DNA of 64,000 bases from Planctomycetota bacterium (GTDB lineage Bacteria; Planctomycetota; UBA1135; GCA-002686595), in NCBI GenBank assembly GCA_029259635.1, contig JAJDEU010000013.1:496001-560000 (forward strand), in the 5' to 3' direction. Shown piece by piece: positions 10,001 to 17,444 of the stretch (its first letter is position 1; each line of letters begins with the position of its first letter). The notes under the pieces are model-generated. The model made no database searches. It was not told the DNA's origin and worked only from the letters and a program-made list of their open reading frames with translations. The translations under genes were made by a program, and so were the position numbers.

Positions 10001-10492
10001 CTGATCGAGCGCCCGATTCGCGTCGGTGACATCGTGACCGTCAATGGAATCGAGGGGCGCGTCACCCAACTGAGAATGCGCTCCACAACAATCATCGATT
10101 GGGATCGCCGTGAGTTGCTGGTTCCGAATAAAGAGTTCATCACGGCGAGCCTCATCAATTGGACGCTCTCCGACCCTGTGACGCGAATCATCGTGAAGGT
10201 GGGAATCGCCTACGGATCCGACGTCGATTTAGCGCGCAAACTCCTGCTCGAAGCGGCGAGACTCGCGCCCGGAGTGCTCGACGAGCCCAAACCGAACGCT
10301 GTCTTCCTGTGCTTCGGCGAGAGTTCTCTGGACTTTGAGTTGCGCGTCTTCATCCCCGACCGGAACCAATGGGCGCCGATCACCGACGAGGTGCACACTC
10401 AAATCGACCGGCTCTTCCGCGAGGCGGATATCGAGATCGCCTTCCCGCAGCGCGACGTTCACGTGCGGTCCGCGGAAGGTCTCGCGAAATAG
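7040..10492 (+). CDS. MscK/KefA-like large mechanosensitive channel
   Basis: An 1150-residue membrane protein. A signal peptide (residues 1-25, LLAVIASATLFLPQEAWT) is followed by about 450 residues of charged periplasmic coiled coil. Then come about ten hydrophobic segments (for example TTTLLLVLALTLLVLRRRL near 510 and many to residue 900), with an acidic loop near 790-810. The C-terminal 230 residues are a complete MscS core: pore VQWLAAAFTFGLAFGLQEIFANF, FVSGLIILIERPIRVGDIVTVNG and the vestibule ending EADIEIAFPQRDVHV. Length and layout match MscK/KefA or MscM. It ends the cluster of channels and amino-acid ligase genes. The start ATG at 7040 is chosen because it gives the signal peptide directly. 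Confidence 0.92.
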   Translation: MIHTKLLAVIASATLFLPQEAWTTGVDRTAVVERISSLEESTELDPVVRDQALENYRTALSTLDASDASSARAAELTQEISETEALVSAIRAELEGSSGVLPLPDGRTPLDEMELALTSAESEERSAKDAVDRWEAEGRVRATRVPEIPAELAALQQELTEFDDVLHALDEARPDIEPERGRHVLARARSQSARSEIAALEAERAFYEVRREVLPLRLDRWVRRHNSAKRRVADLRDLVNRKRQEKANDATKEAAQKRREIAARHPELAALAKENENLATARSGAKGLSAELAASGVELRRVGDQLDTLADEFASTKRKVLVAGNSHRMGEALRRQFEKLPRPVSLRREAEAIRQRLADVQYELIVNQEDRDELRDPTETLDSLIAEMDISVNVDDLAQLRSVAQELIDTKRSLLDSLILEHAALSENLFAQVFVVDELSALAGTYRNYVRERILWVASVSGNPIPRPEAFVDAVSWLLNPTSWSRSLTLSLNEFRRRPGTTTLLLVLALTLLVLRRRLRRSSTEASELVRKFRTDAFGLTIRELVRVVALAAPLPLLCGTFGWLLTVSPQQDGPALAVGNGLSAIVTPVALITFLRFAMRRRGLFEAHFRWPAAAVEELRLTLHLLAITFLPMLLIVKTLHAQPDASRDDSLGRLGFILACIAASSCAWRIARRSSAISAILTGEGSSTFLRRRGIVVGTLTVFTPVILSIVAAVGYYYTALQLSGRISDTLELSVGMLLLYSLLLRWLFLTRRKLAVEQGRQRVKAREEAAESGTGGEISADLVEEDLLDLPAVDAQTRRMFRSAVAVILSFGIYFIWADQMPALRILERIQLWPTVDLVSVEEAETSATVPLVESSPDELPSVTPYATQPTENGPVEESAAIAPITLADVILSILLGLLTLIAARNFPGLLEMALLQRLPLDGGLRFAISTLFRYTILILGASAALGALGVGWTSVQWLAAAFTFGLAFGLQEIFANFVSGLIILIERPIRVGDIVTVNGIEGRVTQLRMRSTTIIDWDRRELLVPNKEFITASLINWTLSDPVTRIIVKVGIAYGSDVDLARKLLLEAARLAPGVLDEPKPNAVFLCFGESSLDFELRVFIPDRNQWAPITDEVHTQIDRLFREADIEIAFPQRDVHVRSAEGLAK

Positions 10493-10558
10493 GAGTCGGA
10501 GTGGGCATTCCGGGCTCGAACCTTCGAACTCATCCGACGCCCTCGCGTACCTTCGCGG

Positions 10559-11182
10559 TCACCCCAGCGCATCAAACCGAGTGACTTCCACGGTGTCGCT
10601 CGCGCGAAGCTCTTGCGTGAGAGCGGCCATTTCGTCCGACGCGTCCCTCATCAGGACGTGCAGCTCGTCTCCTTCATCGGGGAGTTCGGCATCGCGATAC
10701 CAACAGCGCCTTTCGATGCCTTGATCGAACAAGAGTTCCCAGCTCGACTCGAGCTGAGTTCGCCAAGGCTCGGGAAGTGGCCCACCTTCGCTCTCGGGGA
10801 TGGCCGCGCGACGCTCGCGGTACCACTCGTCGAAGGTCTCGCGCGCAAAGGCGACGAACTGTCCGCAATAAATCGTCTCCCAGACCCAGAGCGGAAAAGT
10901 CGCATACCTGTCTTGCGGTAGCTCGAGCTCGATCATCGCTTGCTCTCGTCCGCCCGGCAGTTTCGACGAGACCAACCGATCGACATCGGGCTTCTTGCAG
11001 GACAGCCACCACGGCCAGCCCCCATCGAACCCAGAACGGTTGCGGCGAAGCGCTTCGGCCAGCCAGTCGTACTGCCACGGGCGCTTCCCACCGTACTTGG
11101 GATGCTCGGGATCGACTCGAACGGCGACTCCACTCTCCATCTGTCGCCAAACCCCGAGCGGCTGAATGGTCCAGAACCTCAT
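10559..11182 (-). CDS. DUF3841 family protein
   Basis: A 207-residue soluble protein starting MRFWTIQPLGVWRQMESGVAVRVDP. The opening (WTIQPLGVW...), the internal YDWLAEALRRN, PWWLSCKKPDVD, and MIELELPQDRYATFPLWVWETI fit the DUF3841 family as I remember it. No member that I can name has a known biochemical activity. It lies 66 bp after the MscK-like gene but convergent to it, so it is not part of that cluster. The 265 bp between its start and the next stop (11183-11447) show no convincing gene. Confidence 0.78.
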   Translation of the reverse strand: MRFWTIQPLGVWRQMESGVAVRVDPEHPKYGGKRPWQYDWLAEALRRNRSGFDGGWPWWLSCKKPDVDRLVSSKLPGGREQAMIELELPQDRYATFPLWVWETIYCGQFVAFARETFDEWYRERRAAIPESEGGPLPEPWRTQLESSWELLFDQGIERRCWYRDAELPDEGDELHVLMRDASDEMAALTQELRASDTVEVTRFDALG

Positions 11183-11447
11183 GTCGTCATCGGTTGCTCA
11201 ACGGGTCGATTGGGAAACTCGCGCTGTCTTCCGATGCCTTCGCAAGAGAAGTTCGCCTCTCAAGCATCCCATCGGAATAGGAGTCATGGTTCACAGCTTG
11301 CGATCCACACCGGGATCGGCGCAAGAATCGAAACGCATCTCCGATCGCTCGAGCGCAAGCCTTGTGTCACTCGACGTAAACAGAAAGTACGGACCGCTGC
11401 CACTGGCGCGCAGTGCGAGGCGAATTGAAACCTCCCCTGTCCGCTCT

Positions 11448-11840
11448 TCAGCTTTCGTTCGTAGCCTCGGACTTGCTCGCGCGATAAGCCATCACGAAGA
11501 GTGCGCCGAGTACGAGATCGATGCTGCCCGCGACGAGAGCGGCGATCGGCACACGGCCCGCGCAATAGAGCACTGCCGCAGCCAAGCCGAACGAGAGCTT
11601 TTCCAGAACGCCGATGAGCATGAAGGGCCGATAGCGCCTAACGTCGCTCGCGATGAGCAGAAAGGCAAACTGCCACACGAGTGCGACTCCGACAAATCCG
11701 TAGTGGAGCTCCGGCCGCTCGGTCGGAACGCTCTCGGAACCCCCGCCCAGCTCGACGAAGTACTGCGGCAACAAAACGGCGATGCCGTAAATGCCCGCGA
11801 TCAGAAAAACACGTCTTGCGAACTTCGGTTGGTTGCTCAT
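11448..11840 (-). CDS. Small four-helix membrane protein of unknown function
   Basis: A 130-residue protein with four predicted helices: VFLIAGIYGIAVLLPQYFV (10-28), ELHYGFVGVALVWQFAFLLIA (43-64), PFMLIGVLEKLSFGLAAAVLYC (70-92) and IAALVAGSIDLVLGALFVMAY (95-118). I chose ATG 11840 (MSNQPKFARR). I do not recognise a named family. A decayed second copy of its 5' end lies at about 17.24-17.40 kb, beside a transposase fragment, so the gene was partly duplicated. No operon partner is evident. Confidence 0.7.
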   Translation of the reverse strand: MSNQPKFARRVFLIAGIYGIAVLLPQYFVELGGGSESVPTERPELHYGFVGVALVWQFAFLLIASDVRRYRPFMLIGVLEKLSFGLAAAVLYCAGRVPIAALVAGSIDLVLGALFVMAYRASKSEATNES

Positions 11841-12001
11841 CACTCGCGCACTATACCGAGCAGCGCGCCTCTGAGACATTGACGATGGGTGCGACCGGGT
11901 GTCGGGGTATCGAGATTCCCTTCAGATCCCTCGCTGCCGCGAACGATGAGAACTGTGCGGCTCCCCAGCTCCCCACTTCGCGGTTCCACCCCCAGCGCGC
12001 C

Positions 12002-12991
12002 ATGAGATTCTTCTCCACCCGTCAGTCCGATTCGATTCAGGAGGTAGAGCTCCTTCAACCCAAGAAGCGCCTCCGCAGCTTGATCTGCCTGATGTTCTTT
12101 TTTTCGTCGAGCATTCAAGCTTCGAGAGGGCTCGACGAAGTAAGAACAACGGCAGAGCAACTCGGAGAGGGTTTCGCCCCGGTTCTGTTCTTGATCCTGA
12201 CCCTCTACTTCTCGTTCAAAGACCGCGCAAAGGTCGTTCGCGTCGTCGCCACCGCGCTCTTAGCACTCAATATCTTCCTATTCGGACAGGGCCTATTCGA
12301 GTTCAGAGAGCGCATGCAGGCGGGCGAAGATTCACGGCTGTACCTCGAGACCGCACGAAGCATCGCCTTAGATGCGATCGAGAACGAGGACACGAGCGGG
12401 ATGCTCGATCGGCACAGGATGGCGGCGAGCAAGCTGGCCGGATCGAGCAATGCAACCGCCGCTCACATCGGCCGAATGGCCGAGATAGAACTCGAAATCG
12501 TGCAGTCCAGCTTGGAGCGCTTCGGGATTGCCGCAGACGCGCTGCAGGATGAAAATTTCGTGAACGAATATTACTTGCTCGCCAACGAGGCTTTTGAAGA
12601 GCAGAGCTCCATTGCCAATGCGTTCCTGGTTGCGTCGACAGCAGCCGTGGAGGTACAACGAAACATGGAAGCTGAGCTATTGGAGCGCTGCACTCGCGAA
12701 GGCCTTCCGCAAGAGATTATCGACGTGGGAGTCGAAGAACTGCGCTGCACAAGCGTCCGGCGAGTTCGACTCTTCGAAGCGCACGTTGCAGTGGCCGAAG
12801 AATACGTCAAGTTCATCCGTTTTATCCAAGAGCACAAAGCGAGGTTTCATTTCTGTGAAACGCCGGGGAGCGTGTGCATTCGAGACGACGAGACTCGCGA
12901 GAACTATGACTTGATTTGCGAAAGCTACAACGAGGCTCACGAAACCCTCGACATGTTAGCTTCGCAAATGGCCGAGACGATCGCGCAATAG
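12002..12991 (+). CDS. Hypothetical membrane-anchored protein
   Basis: A 329-residue protein, start ATG 12002 (MRFFSTRQSDSIQ). Two or three hydrophobic segments lie in the first 115 residues (LICLMFFFSSSIQA, GFAPVLFLILTLYFSF, VVRVVATALLALNIFLFGQGLF). A mostly alpha-helical, acidic soluble domain follows to the end, rich in E, A and L with several cysteines. It could be a coiled-coil-like sensor or scaffold. I do not recognise a family. The open frame extends further upstream but has the composition of a shadow there. The stop codon TAG lies 2 bp before a RAYT-like miniature element. Confidence 0.6.
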   Translation: MRFFSTRQSDSIQEVELLQPKKRLRSLICLMFFFSSSIQASRGLDEVRTTAEQLGEGFAPVLFLILTLYFSFKDRAKVVRVVATALLALNIFLFGQGLFEFRERMQAGEDSRLYLETARSIALDAIENEDTSGMLDRHRMAASKLAGSSNATAAHIGRMAEIELEIVQSSLERFGIAADALQDENFVNEYYLLANEAFEEQSSIANAFLVASTAAVEVQRNMEAELLERCTREGLPQEIIDVGVEELRCTSVRRVRLFEAHVAVAEEYVKFIRFIQEHKARFHFCETPGSVCIRDDETRENYDLICESYNEAHETLDMLASQMAETIAQ

Positions 12992-12993
12992 CA

Positions 12994-13191
12994 ATACCGA
13001 ATCGCACCAAACTCCGCCGTTCTCCTTGTAGCGAACGCGTGCTTCGCTTGCTTGGTTGCGCGATGGAACTCATGGAGCGAAATCGCTGTTGCGACAAGGC
13101 CGATTCTTGAAACCACGCCATCGGCAGCTAAATCGCGATAGATTTGCCGGACGCTCAAGAAAAAAAGGCGGAGATTGCTGCGACTCGGTAT
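12994..13191. mobile_element. RAYT-derived miniature element M1
   Basis: A 198-bp element with inverted ends. The left end reads ATACCGAATCGCACCAAACT and the right end, read on the other strand, starts ATACCGAGTCGCAGCAATCT. Inside, positions 13065-13095 match the start region of the transposase fragment at 17.07 kb (shared GGAACTCATGGA and CGAAA). It fills nearly the whole gap between two convergent genes, starting 2 bp after one stop codon and ending 4 bp before the other. It therefore looks like an internal-deletion derivative of the RAYT element. Confidence 0.75.
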
Positions 13192-13195
13192 CGCG

Positions 13196-14071
13196 TTACG
13201 CGTTGCTGCTCCAATCGTCGTCCGCATCCTGCTCTCCGCGCACTTCTCGAATATAGGCGTACAAGAGTGGGACGTAGTCTTCACCGTGTCGTTCCAGTTC
13301 GAGCTCCGCTCGCGAGAAGGCTGAGCTCTGGGACCAGGAGAAAGATGCGAGCGCAGCTCTCCGTTCGCCCGGTTCGGCGGCCGGTCCCGTTTTCCCAAAG
13401 AGCTGATTGATTTCGGTCAGGGTCTTGGCCGATTCGCGTGCACCAATGCGCATGAGCAAATCCGCAATCTGAACCGCCAGACCTCCAAACTCGCCGGCGT
13501 AGAAGTCTTCGATTCCGGCCGAGCCGAGCGCCTCGTCGAGGGCTCGAATTCCGCGACAGACCTCGCGTTCTTCTGATCCTCCGTCAGTGCCCGCCTGGTC
13601 GTCGATTCGCCGTTCAACCGCGCCGCCCAAGTATTCGCGCTGCTTCTGGTCAAGCTCCAGCTCTTGAGCGAAGAACGCTCGAACTCCCGGACCGAAAGCC
13701 AACAAGACGCCCGCCAACGCAAGCGGGATCCACATGAGCAGGCTCGGAAAGCTCGGAGACAGCGCGAGGGCGAGCGGAATCGCGCCCACCCCGTCGCCAA
13801 CAATTAGGATGGCGAACAAGGAGCGCAGGATCACGATGATTCGCGCCCACCACTTCCCCTTCACGAGGCCCCAGTACAAGACAGCGGTCACGCTCAGTTC
13901 GGCAGCACACATCACGACGAGCACGAGGGCGTCGAAATTGGTGCCTAGGAAAACTCGCAACCCCTGCGAGGCCAGTGAACTGATCAAGACGAGACCGGCC
14001 GCGACCATCGTCAGCAGGCGGCCGAGCTCGGACTTGCTCGCGAGGGGAGCGTCTTCGTATTCGCGCGTCAT
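13196..14071 (-). CDS. Membrane protein with DMP19/DUF4375-like C-terminal domain
   Basis: A 291-residue protein. The first 140 residues hold four helices (TMVAAGLVLISSLASQGLRV, ALVLVVMCAAELSVTAVLYW, IIVILRSLFAILIVGDGVGAI, LLMWIPLALAGVLLAFG). The C-terminal 130 residues contain ALDEALGSAGIEDFYAGEFGGLAVQIADLLMRIGARESAKTL, which resembles the DMP19/DUF4375 fold, where a small helical domain follows a pattern of N-G-G-x-x-Y-F. The stop codon sits 4 bp from the right end of element M1. Function is unknown; DMP19 has been described as a DNA mimic in Neisseria, but here the domain is fused to a membrane part, so that role cannot be assumed. Confidence 0.7.
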   Translation of the reverse strand: MTREYEDAPLASKSELGRLLTMVAAGLVLISSLASQGLRVFLGTNFDALVLVVMCAAELSVTAVLYWGLVKGKWWARIIVILRSLFAILIVGDGVGAIPLALALSPSFPSLLMWIPLALAGVLLAFGPGVRAFFAQELELDQKQREYLGGAVERRIDDQAGTDGGSEEREVCRGIRALDEALGSAGIEDFYAGEFGGLAVQIADLLMRIGARESAKTLTEINQLFGKTGPAAEPGERRAALASFSWSQSSAFSRAELELERHGEDYVPLLYAYIREVRGEQDADDDWSSNA

Positions 14072-14119
14072 CGGTGAATCGAAGTTGGGTTCGCAGCGAA
14101 ATGGACGGATACCGATTAG

Positions 14120-14680
14120 CTACGCCAGCCGGCGATCGGGGACGAGCCAGAGAATCGCGACGACGACGTAGATCGCGTAGGAGGTAACGGGCGAGACGAA
14201 GGCCAGCGGAGCGGCCGCTGCGTAGAGGATCAGCGAGAGAACTCCCTTGCGATCCTTTCCGAGCGCTCGCACCAGTTTTGAATCGGGTTCGTGAGCCCGG
14301 ATGAGCATCCTCGACAGGATGAAGTAGGCCACGCCTGCGAAGAGAAGTATGGCGCCGTAAAGCGCGACGGGTGCAGGGGCGAGTGGATTGCGCCCCATCC
14401 AGCCGCTCGCGAAGGGGATCAACGACAACCAAAATAGAAGGTGAAGGTTGGACCACAAGACAGCGCCGGTGACGCGCTCACTAGCCTGGAAGAGGTGGTG
14501 GTGGTTGTTCCAGTAAATGCCGAGGTAGACGAAACTCAGAACGTAGCTCTGGAACACGTGGAGGACCGGTCGGAGCGACTCCAGCTCGGAGCCCTCCGGC
14601 ACTTTCATCTCGAGCACCATGATCGTAATGATGATGGCGAGGACGCCGTCACTGAAGGCTTCGAGTCTTCCGGTGCTCAT
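14120..14680 (-). CDS. TMEM175-family potassium channel-like protein
   Basis: A 186-residue integral membrane protein. It starts MSTGRLEAFSDGVLAIIITIMVLEMKVP, the hallmark of the TMEM175/DUF1211 family, whose FSDG motif in helix 1 lines the pore. Five more helices follow, with the conserved YLGIYWNNHHHLF in helix 2-3. Bacterial TMEM175 proteins form tetrameric potassium-conducting channels, an established property of the family. The ATG at 14680 gives the motif at the usual distance from the N-terminus. The gene lies 48 bp from the start of the DMP19-like gene on the same strand and may be co-transcribed with it. Confidence 0.93.
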   Translation of the reverse strand: MSTGRLEAFSDGVLAIIITIMVLEMKVPEGSELESLRPVLHVFQSYVLSFVYLGIYWNNHHHLFQASERVTGAVLWSNLHLLFWLSLIPFASGWMGRNPLAPAPVALYGAILLFAGVAYFILSRMLIRAHEPDSKLVRALGKDRKGVLSLILYAAAAPLAFVSPVTSYAIYVVVAILWLVPDRRLA

Positions 14681-14886
14681 GAGTCCGATAGTTCCTGAAG
14701 AGTTTCCGTTCGCGGCGACGACCAGAGATTCCTGATGTGTAGATCGGCCCCTGCGAACCTTGATTCAGATTCGAAGTGACGACGACCCTCCCCCGTCGGA
14801 GGCGCAGAATCCCGACTCGGGCAGACCGAGCCGGGATCGAGCTACAAAAATCCTCAGCGTCCGAGCGAGACTCGCTCGTGCTTGGA

Positions 14887-15447
14887 TTACTTCCTGCGCG
14901 TGTACTCGATCTGCATGGACAGGATTTCTTCGCTGCCGGGAGGAGTGATGTACATGCTGAAGGTCCGATGGTCGGCATCCGCCGTTGTGCAAACTTCCCG
15001 AAGCTTCATCTGCTGCCCCATCATGATGCCTTCACCCGCGAACGTCAGCGCTTTCGTCTCTTCGTCGTAGCTGCCCTCCAAGATGATGGGCGTGGGCTCG
15101 AACGTGTCGATCCAAAGGCTGATGAACTTCTGCTTCCTCGCGTCCCAGCTGATGACGCTGTGCCCTTGGAAAGGCATGCCCATCGCTTCGCTCTCGAACT
15201 CCGAGATGACGTGGAACGGTCCGAGAGCGCGATTGACCTCAACCCCGGTTCCCAGGGTGGGCTCGCCGGGTCCCTCCCACATTTTCATGACGCAATCCCA
15301 GGTCCCCACGGTCTCCATGAGCGAGGCATGTTCCGGCGTCGGTTCCGGCATGTGCATCTCGTCGTCTCGCGTTTCGAGTGCGAAGGTACCGGCGGAAAGG
15401 AGTACGGCGCAGCCCAGGGCTGCAAAGCTAAATCGTTTCCAGTTCAT
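14887..15447 (-). CDS. Secreted DUF1579 protein
   Basis: A 186-residue protein with an N-terminal signal peptide (MNWKRFSFAALGCAVLLSAGTFA). The mature part contains TVGTWDCVMKMWEGPGEPTLGTGVEVNRALGPFHVISEFES and KFISLWIDTFEPTPIILEGSYDE, which are typical of the DUF1579 lipocalin-like family. The role is unknown. The start ATG at 15447 is chosen because the signal peptide begins there; the open frame runs further upstream without one. The 206 bp between this stop and the TMEM175 start hold no gene I can support. Confidence 0.85.
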   Translation of the reverse strand: MNWKRFSFAALGCAVLLSAGTFALETRDDEMHMPEPTPEHASLMETVGTWDCVMKMWEGPGEPTLGTGVEVNRALGPFHVISEFESEAMGMPFQGHSVISWDARKQKFISLWIDTFEPTPIILEGSYDEETKALTFAGEGIMMGQQMKLREVCTTADADHRTFSMYITPPGSEEILSMQIEYTRRK

Positions 15448-15573
15448 CTGATTGAATGCTCCCAAAGAGGTTGGTCTCGAGCGAAGTTGCTCGACCCATA
15501 GATTACTCGCCCACGCTCCAAACCACACTTCGGGTCGCGAAAGTCCGGGGTTTCGATAGCGAGAAGCGTGCAA

Positions 15574-15773
15574 ATCTAAGTCGCACCAACCTCCGCCGTT
15601 TGCTCCGTAGCTAGGACGCGCTCCTCTCGCCCGGCTCTACTAAAGATTCCCGGGAACGAAATTGCCGTCGCGACATTGCCGGTTCCTGACCGCACGTCGT
15701 CGACAGCGAACTCAAGAAAGCTTGGCGAGCAGCCGCCTCGCAGAAAACGGCAGCGATTAGCGCGACTGGGTCG
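15574..15773. mobile_element. RAYT-derived miniature element M2
   Basis: About 200 bp. The left end (TAAGTCGCACCAACCTCCGC) and the right end (read in reverse, ACCCAGTCGCGCTAATCGCT) are inverted versions of the family termini. The interior (about 15653-15700) aligns with the first 45 bp of the transposase reading frame at 17.08 kb (GAACGAAATTGCCGTCGCGA versus GAACGAAACTACCGTCGCGA). The right end directly abuts the stop codon of the hydrolase gene at 15774. Confidence 0.72.
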
Positions 15774-16949
15774 TCAAGGACTGACCATCGCCATCAGTGG
15801 ATCGACGACGAGCGCTTGGACATTGGAATGGAGTGGCATCGTACTGTGGGTCAGCGACGAGCCCCACGGCTGCAAGGTCACGTGCAAGTCGATATCGGCG
15901 CCGGGTACCGAGTCGCCCCAGATCGGGAACGACAGGAAGTTCGATTGGTACAGGTTGACGTGAAAAGCGCTCGTCGGCGGAAGGCGCGTTTCGGAGTTCA
16001 GATCGAAATTCGAGTCGTTCTCGATGCCATCGATGTAGGCGGTGTACCTGATATCGAAGGTGCCGATGCTCGCTCTGTTCGCATTGAGTCGTGCAGCGAG
16101 ATCGTAGGTCGAGCCCCCGCCGTGACTGAAGCCGACAATCGCGACCTGCGTCACACCGCGCTCTTGGATCGCCTCCACCACATCGTTGTACACGACGCCT
16201 GAGCCATTGCCGGAGACGAAGTCCTCGTCGTACATGAAAGCGTCATAGCCGGCGGTGTACAACGCGACCGTGATGTCGGGGATACCGTTGCTCCGGAGGC
16301 CCAGGGACGGGTCCACGCGCACGTTCCCTTCACCGTCGAGTGCGATGACTACGGTCGTGAAGGAGTAGAACCTGAGCGTATCGCCGGTGATCACTCCCCC
16401 GCTCACCTTGTTGCGAGCATTCAAGTGGAGGAAGGCCGAGCCCCCGAATGGATTCTCGACCCAGACCGTCCGCTGCGAAGCCGTAAACGCGATTGCGCTC
16501 TCGTGATTCCCATCCAAGATCGCAGTCGTCTTGTTCGGGGAATCCCAGACCTTGATATTGGCGTTGCTCCTGCTGAGGACGTATTCAAAACCCGCGAGCA
16601 CAGGAGACTGGGCGATCGTTAGCTCGACCTCAATGAGATCGTTCTCGCCCGGGACGGCGAAGTCGATCCGATCGGGAATGCTGTTCTCGTCGTCGTCGTC
16701 CCCATTGATTCGAATTCCAACTCCGGGGCTCACCTCGTCCCTATCAGAAACGGCCCGTCGATTCAGCGGATCTCCGTAGGCCTTGGACTGAGGCCGATAG
16801 GCGGTCATCTCTGCGCTGCGCAGCACCGCCAGGCTCGTCTTGATCGGCCTTTGCGGTTCCGACTTCGGCGGATGCAGCTGCGCCGCGGCCCCTTCCGCAA
16901 AGAGAAGTAGCGAGCCAATAACAGTCCATACGCGAGTGTTTCGATTCAT
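15774..16949 (-). CDS. Secreted alpha/beta-hydrolase-like protein
   Basis: A 391-residue protein with a signal peptide (MNRNTRVWTVIGSLLLFAEGAAAQ). Residues about 75-230 form an acidic beta-rich region (INGDDDDENSIPDRIDFAVPGENDLIEVEL). The C-terminal part has the nucleophile elbow VAIVGFSHGGGSTYD with the serine at about residue 275, an acidic candidate in YIDGIENDSN and a histidine in SSLTHSTM at about 373. This is the order of an alpha/beta-hydrolase triad, so a lipase or esterase activity is likely; the substrate is unknown. Miniature elements lie on both sides: M2 touches its stop codon and M3 ends 12 bp before its ATG, so M3 sits in or next to its promoter. Confidence 0.75.
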   Translation of the reverse strand: MNRNTRVWTVIGSLLLFAEGAAAQLHPPKSEPQRPIKTSLAVLRSAEMTAYRPQSKAYGDPLNRRAVSDRDEVSPGVGIRINGDDDDENSIPDRIDFAVPGENDLIEVELTIAQSPVLAGFEYVLSRSNANIKVWDSPNKTTAILDGNHESAIAFTASQRTVWVENPFGGSAFLHLNARNKVSGGVITGDTLRFYSFTTVVIALDGEGNVRVDPSLGLRSNGIPDITVALYTAGYDAFMYDEDFVSGNGSGVVYNDVVEAIQERGVTQVAIVGFSHGGGSTYDLAARLNANRASIGTFDIRYTAYIDGIENDSNFDLNSETRLPPTSAFHVNLYQSNFLSFPIWGDSVPGADIDLHVTLQPWGSSLTHSTMPLHSNVQALVVDPLMAMVSP

Positions 16950-16961
16950 GTCGCCCCCACG

Positions 16962-17225
16962 ATACCAAGTCGCACGAATCTCCGCCGTTTTCTCTGCGCG
17001 ACCCGGAGACGCGCCAATCTCCGCCGTTTCCCCTGTAACCAGAACGCGCTCCCCTCGTCTGGATCTGCGGAGGAACTCATGGAACGAAACTACCGTCGCG
17101 AACTTCCCGGCTCGTGGCATCACGTGGGCAACCGGGGAATTGCGAAGCACGCGTTGTTCGAGAATCGCTCGAATGTCCGCTATTTTCTGAGTCGCCACGC
17201 GCGCGAGGTGCGGCGGGGCGACTCG
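16962..17225. mobile_element. RAYT-related element M3 carrying a transposase fragment
   Basis: The left end reads ATACCAAGTCGCACGAATCT and is followed within 45 bp by a second partial copy of the same end (CCAATCTCCGCCGTTT at about 17012). The start of a RAYT-type gene lies at 17079. A degenerate right-end-like sequence (GGGCGACTCG) closes it near 17225. It is the longest member of the family here and the one that links the repeats to a transposase. Confidence 0.65.
17079..17216 (+). pseudogene. REP-associated tyrosine transposase (RAYT), 5' fragment
   Basis: The first 46 codons read MERNYRRELPGSWHHVGNRG, then IAKHALFENRSNVRYFLSRH and AREVRRG. This is the conserved N-terminus of Y1 (IS200/RAYT-like) transposases, with the first strand P-G-x-x-H-H-V-x-N-R-G and the segment ALFEN...YFL. 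In full-length relatives the HUH motif and the catalytic tyrosine come later, and here they are missing. After about 17216 the frame loses similarity and stops at 17261. It is a remnant, but it identifies the family that gave rise to elements M1-M8. Confidence 0.8.
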
Positions 17226-17234
17226 AACTGCCCT

Positions 17235-17400
17235 ACGAGAGCGCCCCCCACGACCCCGTAGTGGAGATCCCGTCGGTCGAGAAGGCATCGGAGCCACCGC
17301 CCAGCTCGACGAAGTACTGCCGCAACAAAACAGCGATGCCGTAATTGACCGCAATTAGAGAAACGCACCTGGCGAACCTCGGTCTGAAACTCGTTTCTCC
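17235..17400 (-). pseudogene. Decayed copy of the 5' end of the membrane gene at 11448-11840
   Basis: The DNA aligns with about 11690-11840 (for example both contain CCGCCCAGCTCGACGAAGTA and CGATGCCGTAA). Read on the minus strand it still gives GIAVLLRQYFVELGGGSD, but a frameshift and substitutions break the frame, and the 3' two thirds of the gene is absent. It lies immediately after the transposase fragment, so a duplication that included this 5' end is likely. Confidence 0.7.
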
Positions 17401-17444
17401 CGCACTCTTCCGAGTCGTCTGTGAGAACGCTCGTTATGGTCTGA

